Origin: Labedaea rhizosphaerae
Lineage (GTDB): Bacteria; Actinomycetota; Actinomycetes; Mycobacteriales; Pseudonocardiaceae
DNA length: 64,000 nt
NCBI RefSeq assembly: GCF_004362825.1
Contig: NZ_SNXZ01000004.1
Span: 682,001 to 746,000, forward strand
Direction: 5' to 3'
Positions 42,529 through 50,751 of the stretch are shown here, piece after piece; within the stretch, counting starts at the first letter, position 1, and every line of letters begins with the position of its first letter. The notes under the pieces were generated by a model. That model was not told the origin of the DNA. It saw nothing but the letters and a program-made list of their open reading frames with translations, and made no database searches. The position numbers and the translations under genes are program-made.

Positions 42529-42558
42529 GGGTGGCGAGCCCGGCGAGCGGAGGAACGC

Positions 42559-43146
42559 GTGGCGCGGTACGGGAAAGAGCACAAGCTGGAGACGCGCCGC
42601 CGGATCGTCGAGACGGCGGGCCGCCGGTTCAAGCGCGATGGCATCGACGGCTCCGGGGTCGCCACGCTGATGAAGGACGCCGGGCTGACCAACGGCGCCT
42701 TCTACGCCCACTTCGAATCCAAGGAGGACCTGGTCGCCGCCGCGGTCTCGGCGCAGCTGCGCGATCAACGCGCCTGGCTCGACGCGGTCGCGCCCGGCCG
42801 GGCCGGGGTCGAGCAGATGGTGCGCGAGTACCTCTCACCCGAGCACCGCGACAACCCCGAGCAGGGCTGCCCGTCCGCCGCCCTGCTCGACGAGCTCGCC
42901 CGGTGCGCCGATCCGACCAAACAGGCCTACACCGAGAGCGTGCTCGCGTTCATCGACGACATCGCCGCCCGGCTCGCGCCCGACGACCCACGGTCAGCAC
43001 GCGTGGCGGTCCTGTCCATCTACGCCTCGATGGTCGGGACGCTGCAGCTCTCCCGCGCCCTGGCCGACCGGCGGCTCGCCGACGACATCCTGGACCAGGG
43101 CGTCCGCAACGCCCTGGCCGCCCTGGACGCCGTACCGGAACACTGA
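42559..43146 (+). CDS. TetR family regulator of the SDR/MDR/hydrolase operon
   Basis: A 195-residue TetR protein: HTH at residues 10-55 (TRRRIVETAGRRFKRDGIDGSGV, LTNGAFYAHFESKEDL) and a C-terminal TetR_C_13/16-like domain with EQGCPSAALLDELARCADPTKQ. The conserved GCPSAAL Cys region is seen in the group responding to reactive electrophiles, which fits control of an enone-reductase operon; that link is inference. GTG 42559 follows GGAGG (GCGGAGGAACGC) at about five bases. Confidence 0.86.
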   Translation: MARYGKEHKLETRRRIVETAGRRFKRDGIDGSGVATLMKDAGLTNGAFYAHFESKEDLVAAAVSAQLRDQRAWLDAVAPGRAGVEQMVREYLSPEHRDNPEQGCPSAALLDELARCADPTKQAYTESVLAFIDDIAARLAPDDPRSARVAVLSIYASMVGTLQLSRALADRRLADDILDQGVRNALAALDAVPEH

Positions 43147-43155
43147 GCCGCCCGA

Positions 43156-43731
43156 TCACCCGTGCCGGGTGGGCCGGTAGGTCAGCACCTGGGTGTGCTC
43201 GTCGAAGGTGTGGGCCTCGACCAGTTCGAGGTCGAAGTCCTCGATGCCGTCGAAGACCCGGTCGACGCCGGTCTTGCCGGACAGCACGGGGAACACCGTG
43301 AGTTCGATGGTGTCGACCAGGCCGGCGTCGAGCAGGGTGCGGTTGAGCGTCAGGCTTCCGTGCGAGCGCAACGGCACGTCGGATTCGGCCTTGAGCCGCC
43401 TGACCACGTCGACCGGGTCGCCGGCCTCGATGGTGGTGCCGGGCCAGTCGAGTGGTTCGGTGAGCCGGCTGGAGAGCACGGTGACCGGGGAGTCGAACAT
43501 GCGGGTGATCCACGTGTCGAACAGGGTGCGGTCGAAGCCGGGGCTGAGGAACGGCGCGTTCGAGGAGTAGGTCTTGGCACCCAGCACCATGCGCAGCGGG
43601 TCGCGGTAGGCCGCGGCGCGGTGGGCGAGGAACTCGGGGCCCTGCTTGCCCCAGTAGCCGCCCCAGTCGCCGCTGTGGTTGGCGAAGCCGTCGAGGGTGG
43701 CGAAGATGTCGAAGGTGTAGGTGGCGCTCAC
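43156..43731 (-). CDS. Dihydrofolate reductase family (RibD C-terminal-like) protein
   Basis: A 191-residue protein of the dihydrofolate reductase superfamily: TYTFDIFATLDGFANHSG at the N-terminus, RMVLGAKTYSSNAPFL, TVLSSRLTEPLDWPGTTIEAGD, and VPLRSHGSLTLNRTLLDAGLVDTIELTVFPVLSGKTG with the usual G-S-x-x-L nucleotide-binding turn. It is an NADPH-dependent reductase fold of unknown substrate. GTG 43731 has AGGAG (GCAAGGAGACACCC) upstream. It faces the TetR gene 9 bp away and is transcribed alone. Confidence 0.84.
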   Translation of the reverse strand: MSATYTFDIFATLDGFANHSGDWGGYWGKQGPEFLAHRAAAYRDPLRMVLGAKTYSSNAPFLSPGFDRTLFDTWITRMFDSPVTVLSSRLTEPLDWPGTTIEAGDPVDVVRRLKAESDVPLRSHGSLTLNRTLLDAGLVDTIELTVFPVLSGKTGVDRVFDGIEDFDLELVEAHTFDEHTQVLTYRPTRHG

Positions 43732-43965
43732 GGGTGTCTCCTTGCGGGAAGCGGGTCGCCCTTGGTGGCGGCCTCACCCCTGCTACGAACACCCCCGCGC
43801 CGATCCGACACACCCCGCGGACTTTCTTCAAAAACTTTCCCGACTCAGCACCTGGCGGTCGAGGCTGGTCTGTTGGGATGAAGGTCGCCCGGCCGGGTAA
43901 CGGCGGCGGGTGGGGCCAGGATGCCCACCGTGTTCCCCGCTCGCCGACTCGGATGAGGTCGAAGC

Positions 43966-45378
43966 ATGAGCACTCCCTTGCACCCCGTCAGCGGTGGTGT
44001 GAAGCGCCCGCTGGATGCCGGCGCGGCACCCGCCGAGGGTGAACCACCGCCCAAGCGCCGCAAGCTCGCCGTTGCCGAGCCGTTCGCCGGCGTGGTGCCG
44101 GACGGCATGATCGACGACGTCGACCGGTTCGCCGCCGACATCCTCCAGCAGGTCGAAGCGGCCAAGGACGCGGACTCCGACAGCGAGGACCCGCGCCAGG
44201 CCTACCAGCGGGCCGAGGGTCCGTCAGGTCCGCGCGCCGGTGCCGCGCCCGCCCCGACCGGCGTGACGGCCAAGACGGGGAAGGTCAAGGGCGTCAGCCG
44301 GGCGGCGGTCATGCGGATCGTGGAGGAACACCTCGAGGTCGAGGGCACCGGCTGGCAGTCCAAGGGCAAGTGGACCGAGACCGGGATCGCGTCCGGCCCG
44401 GCGCCCAAGAGCGCCGTTCGCGACCTCCAGTTGGCCACGCAGCTCGCCCAGACCCTGATCTCCGCGCTGGAACTCGACGGGGTCGACACGCAGGAGATCG
44501 AGGTGATGTTCGTCAACGACCGGATGTTCGTGAGCGCCAACGAGGACGCGGTCGTCGGCACGCTGGCCGGAACCACCCTGCAGTCCTGGTTCTTCAAGGT
44601 GGAACAGCACCTCCAGGACAACGGGATCAACGCGAACTTCGAGCGCAAGATCGCCAAGGCCATGCAGGTCTGCCTGGCCGTGAACAACCGCGACGACGAC
44701 GAGGAGAACGGCAAGCTCCGGCTCGCCGAGATCGCCGCCTGCTGCACCCTCTGGCCCGGGCAACGCGACACGGTGCTCGCCGCACTGCACGCGCTGACCA
44801 ACGCCGGACTAGCCATTGTGGACGGTGGCAGGCCGCCGCGGGCCGCGGGCCTGCTGACCGATCCCCGCTACGCCGGCCGGATCATCGCCGTCCGGCCGAA
44901 CGCGACCACCGTGAACCCGAAGTCCCACGCCGAGCAGAACCTCGCCCTGACCCTCGCGCTCTCCCGGTACGCCGGGACGGCCGCGATCGCCGGCGGGAAA
45001 CGGCCTTGCACCGTCTGCTTCCTGTCGTTGTGCGTGACCCGCAGCCACGCCCAGGTGGCCCACCTGCGGTTCAACGAACACGCGGGCGGCTACTGGGACG
45101 GCTCGACCGAAACCGGCCTGTACGACATCGTGGCCGCGCTGAAGCTGAGCCTCGACGACGTCCGGGCCGTCATGGCCGACAACGAGGTGACCGAGCAGTA
45201 CGTCACCAACCTCAACCTCGGCGCACCACCGCGCGAGGCACTCGACGACCTCGTCGACGTCGTGCGCCACAAGGAGATGGCCACCGACACCGCCACGCAA
45301 TCACAAAGCCCAGAACACCAGTGGTATGAGCCGGACGAGCCCGTCGACAGCGGCAGCCAGAACACCGACCCGCCGTGA
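43966..45378 (+). CDS. Deaminase-fold protein with N-terminal basic NLS-like patch
   Basis: A 470-residue protein of unknown family. Its C-terminal part shows the zinc site of the cytidine-deaminase fold: His321-Ala-Glu323 in PKSHAEQNLALTL and Cys348/Cys351 in GGKRPCTVCFLSL, 27 residues apart, then FNEHAGGYWDGSTETGLYD. This is the H-A-E plus P-C-x2-C signature of nucleic-acid and nucleotide deaminases, including toxin deaminases. Residues 13-34 have two basic clusters (KR, then PPPKRRKL) like a bipartite nuclear localisation signal; residues 1-110 are disordered. The middle (110-300) is helical and unassigned. No signal peptide, no immunity-like neighbour; GATGAGG precedes the ATG. Confidence 0.7.
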   Translation: MSTPLHPVSGGVKRPLDAGAAPAEGEPPPKRRKLAVAEPFAGVVPDGMIDDVDRFAADILQQVEAAKDADSDSEDPRQAYQRAEGPSGPRAGAAPAPTGVTAKTGKVKGVSRAAVMRIVEEHLEVEGTGWQSKGKWTETGIASGPAPKSAVRDLQLATQLAQTLISALELDGVDTQEIEVMFVNDRMFVSANEDAVVGTLAGTTLQSWFFKVEQHLQDNGINANFERKIAKAMQVCLAVNNRDDDEENGKLRLAEIAACCTLWPGQRDTVLAALHALTNAGLAIVDGGRPPRAAGLLTDPRYAGRIIAVRPNATTVNPKSHAEQNLALTLALSRYAGTAAIAGGKRPCTVCFLSLCVTRSHAQVAHLRFNEHAGGYWDGSTETGLYDIVAALKLSLDDVRAVMADNEVTEQYVTNLNLGAPPREALDDLVDVVRHKEMATDTATQSQSPEHQWYEPDEPVDSGSQNTDPP

Positions 45379-45425
45379 CGACCGGCCCTGCTCGCCCACG
45401 CGCGTCGGTGCTTCGCGGACTCGGC

Positions 45426-46085
45426 TCATCCCGCCGCGGAGGTGGCCGATTCGGCGCCGTGGGCGAGCAGGCCGGTCCGGATCGCGGTCATCAGGGCCTG
45501 CGAGCGGTTGGACACGTGGAGCTTCTCGTACAACCGTGAGACATAGGTCTTGGCGGTCGACATGCTCACGTACAGGGTCGCGGCGATCGCCGGGATCGAC
45601 AGCCCGTCGCCCAGCAGGACCAGGACCTCGTGTTCGCGGGGGCTCAACGCGAAGGCGCGTTCGGTTCGCCTGCGCTTGGCCAAGGCGTCGGGCAGGCCCG
45701 CCGCGATGAACGACGCCGGGGCCACCGCGGCGTAGCGGATCGCGCCCAGCAGGTCGGCCACCGGCGCGGTCTTGGGCACGAAGGCCGAGACGCCCGCCTC
45801 GATGGCGCGGAACAGCAGGCCGTCCTCCTCGTGCGAGGCGAGCAGGACGATGCCCAGTCCGGGATACGCGCCGCGCAGGGCGGCGGCCACGGCCAGGCCG
45901 TCGCCGTCGGCCAGCAGGACGTCCACCAGCACGACCGTCGGCTGCGCGGCGGCCACCACCGTGTCCACGTCCTGGGCCAGGCGGCACTCGCCCACCAGCT
46001 CCAGGTCCGGTTGCCCGGCGACGACGACGGCCAGGCCGGCGAGCGTCAGCGTGTGACCGTCGATCGCGACGATGCGTGTGGGCAT
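45426..46085 (-). CDS. NarL/LuxR-type response regulator
   Basis: A 219-residue two-domain regulator. The receiver has phospho-acceptor Asp55 in VVLVDVLLADGDG and Lys in AFVPKTAPV, but the acidic pair near residue 9 reads ID-G rather than DD, so phosphorylation may be altered. The C-terminal LuxR HTH is complete (FALSPREHEVLVLLGDGLSIPAIAATLYVSMSTAKTYVSRLYEKL contains it). No histidine kinase is nearby. It is divergent from the type IV pilus operon across 347 bp, so it may regulate pilus genes. Confidence 0.85.
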   Translation of the reverse strand: MPTRIVAIDGHTLTLAGLAVVVAGQPDLELVGECRLAQDVDTVVAAAQPTVVLVDVLLADGDGLAVAAALRGAYPGLGIVLLASHEEDGLLFRAIEAGVSAFVPKTAPVADLLGAIRYAAVAPASFIAAGLPDALAKRRRTERAFALSPREHEVLVLLGDGLSIPAIAATLYVSMSTAKTYVSRLYEKLHVSNRSQALMTAIRTGLLAHGAESATSAAG

Positions 46086-46432
46086 GGCCGTGGCCCCCCT
46101 CCGGTGCTTGAGTAGCGATCATTCACCCTGCAACTTGGTTACTCCGTGCATTCATCGTGCGTTGAGCGCTCGCGCTACACCTGATCGGATTCCGGTGACT
46201 TTGGTCCTCCTCCACCCGGGACCAAGGCGACCCTCAGAGCGCGACCTGGGGTTTCTCTGTCTGCAAGGTGCAAGCGTATTCGGCCGAACGGACCTTTTGT
46301 CGGCCGATCGGCGGACAGGTGTCCGCCGACCAACGCCGCTTGTCAGCCGTTCACCCGCTGTAATCACCAGCGTCTTCCACCGCACTCTTGGCGTCGTCGA
46401 GCCAGTCGGGCGAACCGAGAAGGGGGCCGAAG
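46086..46432. other. 347-bp divergent promoter region, response regulator / pilus operon
   Basis: No gene is apparent. The AT content is higher than nearby (about 46100-46200). It should hold the promoters of the NarL regulator and the pilus operon. The notable element is the inverted repeat at 46308-46329, listed separately; GAGAAGGGGG before 46433 is the ribosome site of the first pilus gene. Confidence 0.6.
46308..46329. promoter_or_regulatory. Perfect 10-bp-arm inverted repeat upstream of the pilus operon
   Basis: TCGGCGGACA (46308-46317) and TGTCCGCCGA (46320-46329) are exact complements around GG. It lies 104 bp before the first pilus gene. It can be a dimeric regulator site or a leader hairpin; nothing in the sequence decides. 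Confidence 0.5.
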
Positions 46433-47518
46433 ATGACGGTGCTTTGCGAACCGGACGCCGCGACCGCGGCAGCTCTCGGCGCCCGCATCGGCGGCGGCGT
46501 CACCATCACGCACACCGTGGTCGGGGCCGCATCCGTGCTGATCGAGGCCGACCGGCCGGGCACCCGGCACGGCTCGCTGCTGATCGGCCCCGGCATCGCC
46601 GTCGGCCCCGCGCTCGCCCTGACCGCCGCGATCCGGCACGCCCGCCCCTCGGTCGCCGTCGTGCTGCTGCGCGACGGCTGGCACCGGGAAGGGGCGGCGC
46701 GCGCCATGGCGGCGGGGGTCCGCGAGGTCGTCGACGCCGGCGACGCCGCCGCCGTCCACAACGCGTGGCGCCGGGTCGAACAGCCCCGCCAGGGCGCGGT
46801 TGTCGCCGTGCTCGCGGCGAAGCCCGGTTGCGGCGCCACCACGGTGGCCGCGAACCTCGGCGCCGCGCTCACCGCCGAGGGCAGGCGGGTGTGCGTCGTG
46901 GACCTCGACTTGCGCGGCGGGGACCTCGCCACGGTGCTCGCCGTGCCCCGCATCCAGGCGGCGGACGACGACGGCACCGCGCCCGCCGAACCCAGCCTGC
47001 CCGGTCTGGACTGCCTCGCGGCGCCCGGCGCGCCCGGGCACCGCGTGTCCGCCGAGCACACCGCCGACCTGCTCGGCGCCCTTTCCATGCGCTACGACGT
47101 CGTGGTCGTCGACCTGCCGGGCACCTACGGCCCGCACGCGCTGACCGCGCTCGACGCGGCCGATCACCGCGTGGTGCTGACCACGCCGGAACGACCGGCG
47201 CTGCAGGCACTCGCCCCGCTGCTGGAGGTCCTCGACCAACTCGGCTACCCGCCGGCCGCCCGGTCGGTGGTGGTCAACCGCGCCGACCACCGCGCGGGGT
47301 TCGCGAGCGAGGAGCTCGAGCGCGCGGTCCAACACCCGATCGCGGCCCAGTTCCCGGCGACGCCGGACATCCCGGCCTCCATCAACCGCGGCCGGCCGCT
47401 CACGGCAGACCGGCCCGGCCACCCCTTCAGCCGCAACGTACGCCGGTTCGCCGCGCACGTGCTGGCCGCCGTCGAGGACCGCGCGGCCAGTTCCCAGCGG
47501 CGCAGGGCGCCGCCGTGA
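46433..47518 (+). CDS. CpaE/MinD-like pilus localisation ATPase
   Basis: A 361-residue protein. Residues 1-115 form a degenerate receiver-like domain (TVLCEPDAATAAALGARI, ARPSVAVVLLRDGWHREGAARAMAAGVREVV). Residues 120-330 are a MinD/ParA ATPase with the deviant loop AAKPGCGATTVAANLG, in which the second P-loop Lys is Ala as in many CpaE proteins, then VVDLDLRGGDLATVL and YDVVVVDLPGTYGP. CpaE proteins place pilus machines at the pole. ATG 46433 follows GAGAAGGGGG. It is the first gene of the pilus operon. Confidence 0.82.
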   Translation: MTVLCEPDAATAAALGARIGGGVTITHTVVGAASVLIEADRPGTRHGSLLIGPGIAVGPALALTAAIRHARPSVAVVLLRDGWHREGAARAMAAGVREVVDAGDAAAVHNAWRRVEQPRQGAVVAVLAAKPGCGATTVAANLGAALTAEGRRVCVVDLDLRGGDLATVLAVPRIQAADDDGTAPAEPSLPGLDCLAAPGAPGHRVSAEHTADLLGALSMRYDVVVVDLPGTYGPHALTALDAADHRVVLTTPERPALQALAPLLEVLDQLGYPPAARSVVVNRADHRAGFASEELERAVQHPIAAQFPATPDIPASINRGRPLTADRPGHPFSRNVRRFAAHVLAAVEDRAASSQRRRAPP

Positions 47519-47589
47519 TCCCTCCTGAATCCCAGCGCAGCAACCCGAACCCGATCTCCGCAGTCCACAACAGACAAGGAAGAACTCCC

Positions 47590-47931
47590 ATGATCGAGAG
47601 ACTCCGCGAGGCCCGGCGCACCGAGTCCGGCTTCACCCTGATCGAGCTCCTGATGGTCATCGTCATCCTCGGCGTGCTCGCCGGGATCGTCGTGTTCGCC
47701 GTCAGCGGCATCCAGGACCGCGGCGAGAAGGCCGCGTGCAAGTCCGACGTGAAGAGCGTCGAGGTCGCCGTCGAGGCGTACTACGCCGCCCAGCCCGGCA
47801 CCCCGACCTACCCGGCCGATGAGGCCGCGGCGATCGCCAACACCGTGCCGAAGTTCCTGCACAGCTGGCCGGCCGAGGTCAACTACGCCAAGACCGCCGA
47901 CAGCTTCACCGTCACCGGCGCTGGCTGCTGA
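47590..47931 (+). CDS. Type IV prepilin (major pilin candidate)
   Basis: A 113-residue prepilin. The leader MIERLREARRTESG ends at the prepilin peptidase site G/FTLIELLMVIVILGVLAG with Glu at +5 of the mature protein, followed by the hydrophobic helix, a polar helix (GEKAACKSDVKSVEVAVEAYYAAQ) and a small C-terminal domain with Cys at both ends (AAC...GAGC), likely a disulphide. It resembles PulG/PilA-type pilins. AAGGAAG precedes the ATG. A GC-rich hairpin follows, which would make this the most abundant product of the operon. Confidence 0.88.
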   Translation: MIERLREARRTESGFTLIELLMVIVILGVLAGIVVFAVSGIQDRGEKAACKSDVKSVEVAVEAYYAAQPGTPTYPADEAAAIANTVPKFLHSWPAEVNYAKTADSFTVTGAGC

Positions 47932-47942
47932 CCGACCCCGCT

Positions 47943-47970
47943 GGGAGGGCCGTGCGGGGGCGGCCCTCCC
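47943..47970 (+). terminator. Attenuator-like hairpin after the pilin gene
   Basis: GGGAGGGCC (47943-47951) pairs with GGCCCTCCC (47962-47970), followed by a CT-rich run. It lies between the pilin gene and pilT-like gene within the operon, a place where partial termination raises pilin over assembly proteins. Confidence 0.55.
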
Positions 47971-48008
47971 CTTCCCTTGTCTTCCAGACATTCCACCGGA
48001 GGTACGTC

Positions 48009-49091
48009 ATGCACGGGTGCGCGCACGGAAGCCGCCTCGACACGCTCCTCGGTGCCCTGTGGCAGGCGGGCGGCACCGACCTGTTGCTCACCGCCGGCCT
48101 GCCCGCGCAGGTGCGGGTGCACGGCGAACTGCACGCGGTGACCGGCGAGCCGGCCCTCGACAGCGACGCCGTGGCCGCCATGGTCACCGAGCTGATGTCC
48201 GGTGACGAGAGCTGGCAGTCGGGGCACGAATACGACTTCTCCTTCTCCTGGCGCGACCAGGCCCGCGTCCGCGGCAACGCGTTCGTGCAACGCGGCGACA
48301 CCGCCGTGGCGCTGCGGATGATCCCGGCCGCCATCCCGACCATGGAGCAACTCGGCCTGCCCGCCGTGCTGGCCGGCTTCGCCCGACGGCACCAGGGTCT
48401 GGTCCTGGTCACCGGCCCGACCGGGTCCGGCAAGTCGACCACCCTGGCGTCCATTGTGGACCGCATCAACACCGAGCGCTCCTGCCACATCATCACCATC
48501 GAGGACCCGATCGAGTACGTGCACACGCACAAGCGCGCGGTGATCAGCCAGCGCGAGGTCGGCACGGACACGGCGTCCTTCCCCTCGGCCCTTCGCTCGG
48601 CGTTGCGCGAGGACCCGGACGTGCTGCTGGTCGGCGAGATGCGCGACCTGGAGTCGATCCGGTTCGCGCTGACCATCGCCGAGACCGGCCACCTCGTCTT
48701 CGCGACCCTGCACACCAACGACACCGCGCAGGCGCTCACCCGCATCGTCGACGTGTTCCCCGGCGACCAGCAGGCGCAGATCCGCACCCAGCTCGCGGCC
48801 GCGCTCACCGGGATCGTCTACCAGCGGCTGCTGCCGCGCGCCGGCACCGGGCTGGTCGCCGCGTACGAGGTGCTCGTGGCCACCACGGCCGTGCGCAACC
48901 TCATCAAGGAAGGCAAGACCCACCAGCTGCGCAACAACCTCGTGACCGGCCACCGCGACGGCATGGTGACCCTGGAGCAGTCGCTCTCGGCGCTGGTGCA
49001 GTCCGGCCAGGTGTCCTATGAGGACGCCGCGGCACGCAGCCTCTACCCGCAGGACGTCGTGCGTCCCCGGCCCATGAGCGTGACGGCATGA
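48009..49091 (+). CDS. pilT: PilT/PilU-type pilus retraction ATPase
   Basis: A 360-residue hexameric ATPase. Walker A LVTGPTGSGKSTTLASIVD near residue 140, Asp box and Walker B (IEDPIEYVHTHKRAVISQREVG, DPDVLLVGEMRDLESIRFALTIAETGHLVFATLHTNDTAQ contains them) with the typical His box. The AIPTMEQLGLPAVL linker is typical of PilT. It powers pilus retraction. ATG 48009 follows GGAGG at six bases. The next gene overlaps in ATGA. Confidence 0.88.
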   Translation: MHGCAHGSRLDTLLGALWQAGGTDLLLTAGLPAQVRVHGELHAVTGEPALDSDAVAAMVTELMSGDESWQSGHEYDFSFSWRDQARVRGNAFVQRGDTAVALRMIPAAIPTMEQLGLPAVLAGFARRHQGLVLVTGPTGSGKSTTLASIVDRINTERSCHIITIEDPIEYVHTHKRAVISQREVGTDTASFPSALRSALREDPDVLLVGEMRDLESIRFALTIAETGHLVFATLHTNDTAQALTRIVDVFPGDQQAQIRTQLAAALTGIVYQRLLPRAGTGLVAAYEVLVATTAVRNLIKEGKTHQLRNNLVTGHRDGMVTLEQSLSALVQSGQVSYEDAAARSLYPQDVVRPRPMSVTA

Positions 49092-50749
49092 TCCTGCGCA
49101 ACCGCAAGCACAGCGACGAACCACAAGCCCCTCAGCCCCAGGCACAACCGGCCGTACTGCGGCAGGACTCGCCCGTGGACTCGGCGACCGCGCACCGTGA
49201 CGCCGTGGACCTGGCCAAGCGCACCGGGCTCGCCACGGTCGACCTCGCGTCCGTCACCCCCGACCCGGCGGCCACCGCCCGGCTCGACGAGGCCACGGCC
49301 CGGGCCCTGGTCGCGATCCCGGTCGCGCTGGACGGCGACCGGATCGTCGTGGCGGTCGCCGATCCGACGACCGAGACGCTCTCGGCACTGCGTGCGGCGA
49401 CCGGCGCCGCCGTGGTGCCGCGGGTGGCCACCCGCGGCGACATCCTGCGCGCGATCGGCGCGTCCTACCGCGCGCTGTCCGATGTGGACTCCCGGGTGCG
49501 GGTGTTCGAGGCCCGCGACTCGGTGCGCAGGCAGGCGGCCAAGGCCGACGCCGTCACCGCGAGCGACGACGCACCCGTCGTCCAGGTGGTTCAGATGATC
49601 ATCACGCAGGCGCTGCGCGACCGCGCCTCCGACGTGCACATCGAGCCGCACGCCGAAGGCGAACGCGAGCGGCTGCGGGTCCGCTACCGCATCGACGGCG
49701 CCCTGCACGACGTGCTGGACCTGCCCGGTTCGATGGGGTCGGCGGTGGTCAGTCGATTGAAGATCCTCGGTGGGATGAACATCGTCGAGCGGCGGCGCCC
49801 GCAGGACGGCCAGATCAGCATGGACGTGGAGGGCCACTCGGTCGACATCCGGGTGTCCACCACCGCCGTCATCGGCGGCGAGAAGGTGGTGCTCCGGCTG
49901 CTCGACCGCAGCCGCCCGCTCTACCGGCTCGGGCAGCTCGGCATGGCGCCGGACATGACCGCCCGCTACACGAGCCTGCTGCGCGCGCCGTACGGGATGG
50001 TCATCTGCGCCGGCCCCACCGGCAGCGGCAAGACCACCACGCTCTACGGCTCGCTCGGCGAGATCAACACGCCCGAACGCAACATCATGACCATCGAGGA
50101 CCCCGTCGAATACACCTTCCCGTCGATCAACCAGATCCAGATCAACGAGCAGGCCGGCATCACCTTCGCGGGCGGGCTGCGCTCGATCCTGCGACAGGAC
50201 CCGGACGTGATCCTCGTCGGCGAGGTGCGCGACGTGGAGACCGCGCGGATCGCCGTGCAGTCCGCGCTCACCGGCCACTTCGTGCTGTCGTCGTTGCACG
50301 CGACGGACGCGGCCTCGGCGCTGCACCGGTTGCTGGACATGGGCATCGAGAACTTCCTGATCGCCTCCTCGGTCACCGCGGTCGTGTCGCAACGCCTCGT
50401 GCGCAAGGTGTGCGAGAGCTGCCGCGAGTACTACCGGCCCACCGCCGAGGAGCTCGCGTTCCTGGCGGCGGTCGGCGGGGCCGAGCCCGACGGCGGCTAC
50501 GTGCGTGGCGCGGGCTGCAACTTCTGCGCGCAGACCGGGTTCCTCGACCGCATCGGGGTGTACGAGCTGATGCCGGTGACGTCGGCGATCCGCGAGCTGG
50601 TCATCGAGCGCGCCTCGCACGAGGAACTGCGCAAGGCCGCCCGCTACGAGGGCATGCGCACCCTGCAGGAGGAAGCCGTGCGGCTGGTGCACGCCGGCGT
50701 CACCACGCTCGCCGAAGTCGTCCGTTCGATCTACCTGGTCGGGAGCTGA
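49088..50749 (+). CDS. pilB: PilB/GspE-type pilus extension ATPase
   Basis: A 553-residue secretion ATPase. An N-terminal MshEN-like domain (VDLASVTPDPAATARLDEATAR, ATGAAVVPRVATRGDIL) precedes the RecA-like core: Walker A GPTGSGKTTTLYGSL, IEDPVEYTFPSINQIQIN, Walker B DPDVILVGEVRDVETARIAVQSALTGHFVLSSLHATDA. The C-terminal zinc-binding Cys4 set is VCESC and GCNFC. It drives pilus assembly at the cytoplasmic side. It starts in an ATGA overlap with pilT and ends two bases before pilC. Confidence 0.9.
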   Translation: MILRNRKHSDEPQAPQPQAQPAVLRQDSPVDSATAHRDAVDLAKRTGLATVDLASVTPDPAATARLDEATARALVAIPVALDGDRIVVAVADPTTETLSALRAATGAAVVPRVATRGDILRAIGASYRALSDVDSRVRVFEARDSVRRQAAKADAVTASDDAPVVQVVQMIITQALRDRASDVHIEPHAEGERERLRVRYRIDGALHDVLDLPGSMGSAVVSRLKILGGMNIVERRRPQDGQISMDVEGHSVDIRVSTTAVIGGEKVVLRLLDRSRPLYRLGQLGMAPDMTARYTSLLRAPYGMVICAGPTGSGKTTTLYGSLGEINTPERNIMTIEDPVEYTFPSINQIQINEQAGITFAGGLRSILRQDPDVILVGEVRDVETARIAVQSALTGHFVLSSLHATDAASALHRLLDMGIENFLIASSVTAVVSQRLVRKVCESCREYYRPTAEELAFLAAVGGAEPDGGYVRGAGCNFCAQTGFLDRIGVYELMPVTSAIRELVIERASHEELRKAARYEGMRTLQEEAVRLVHAGVTTLAEVVRSIYLVGS

Positions 50750-50751
50750 CC

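Noticed and set aside
43966-45378. Polymorphic toxin with immunity gene
   Set aside because: No secretion domain, no signal peptide and no small immunity-like gene next to it; flanking genes face the other way.
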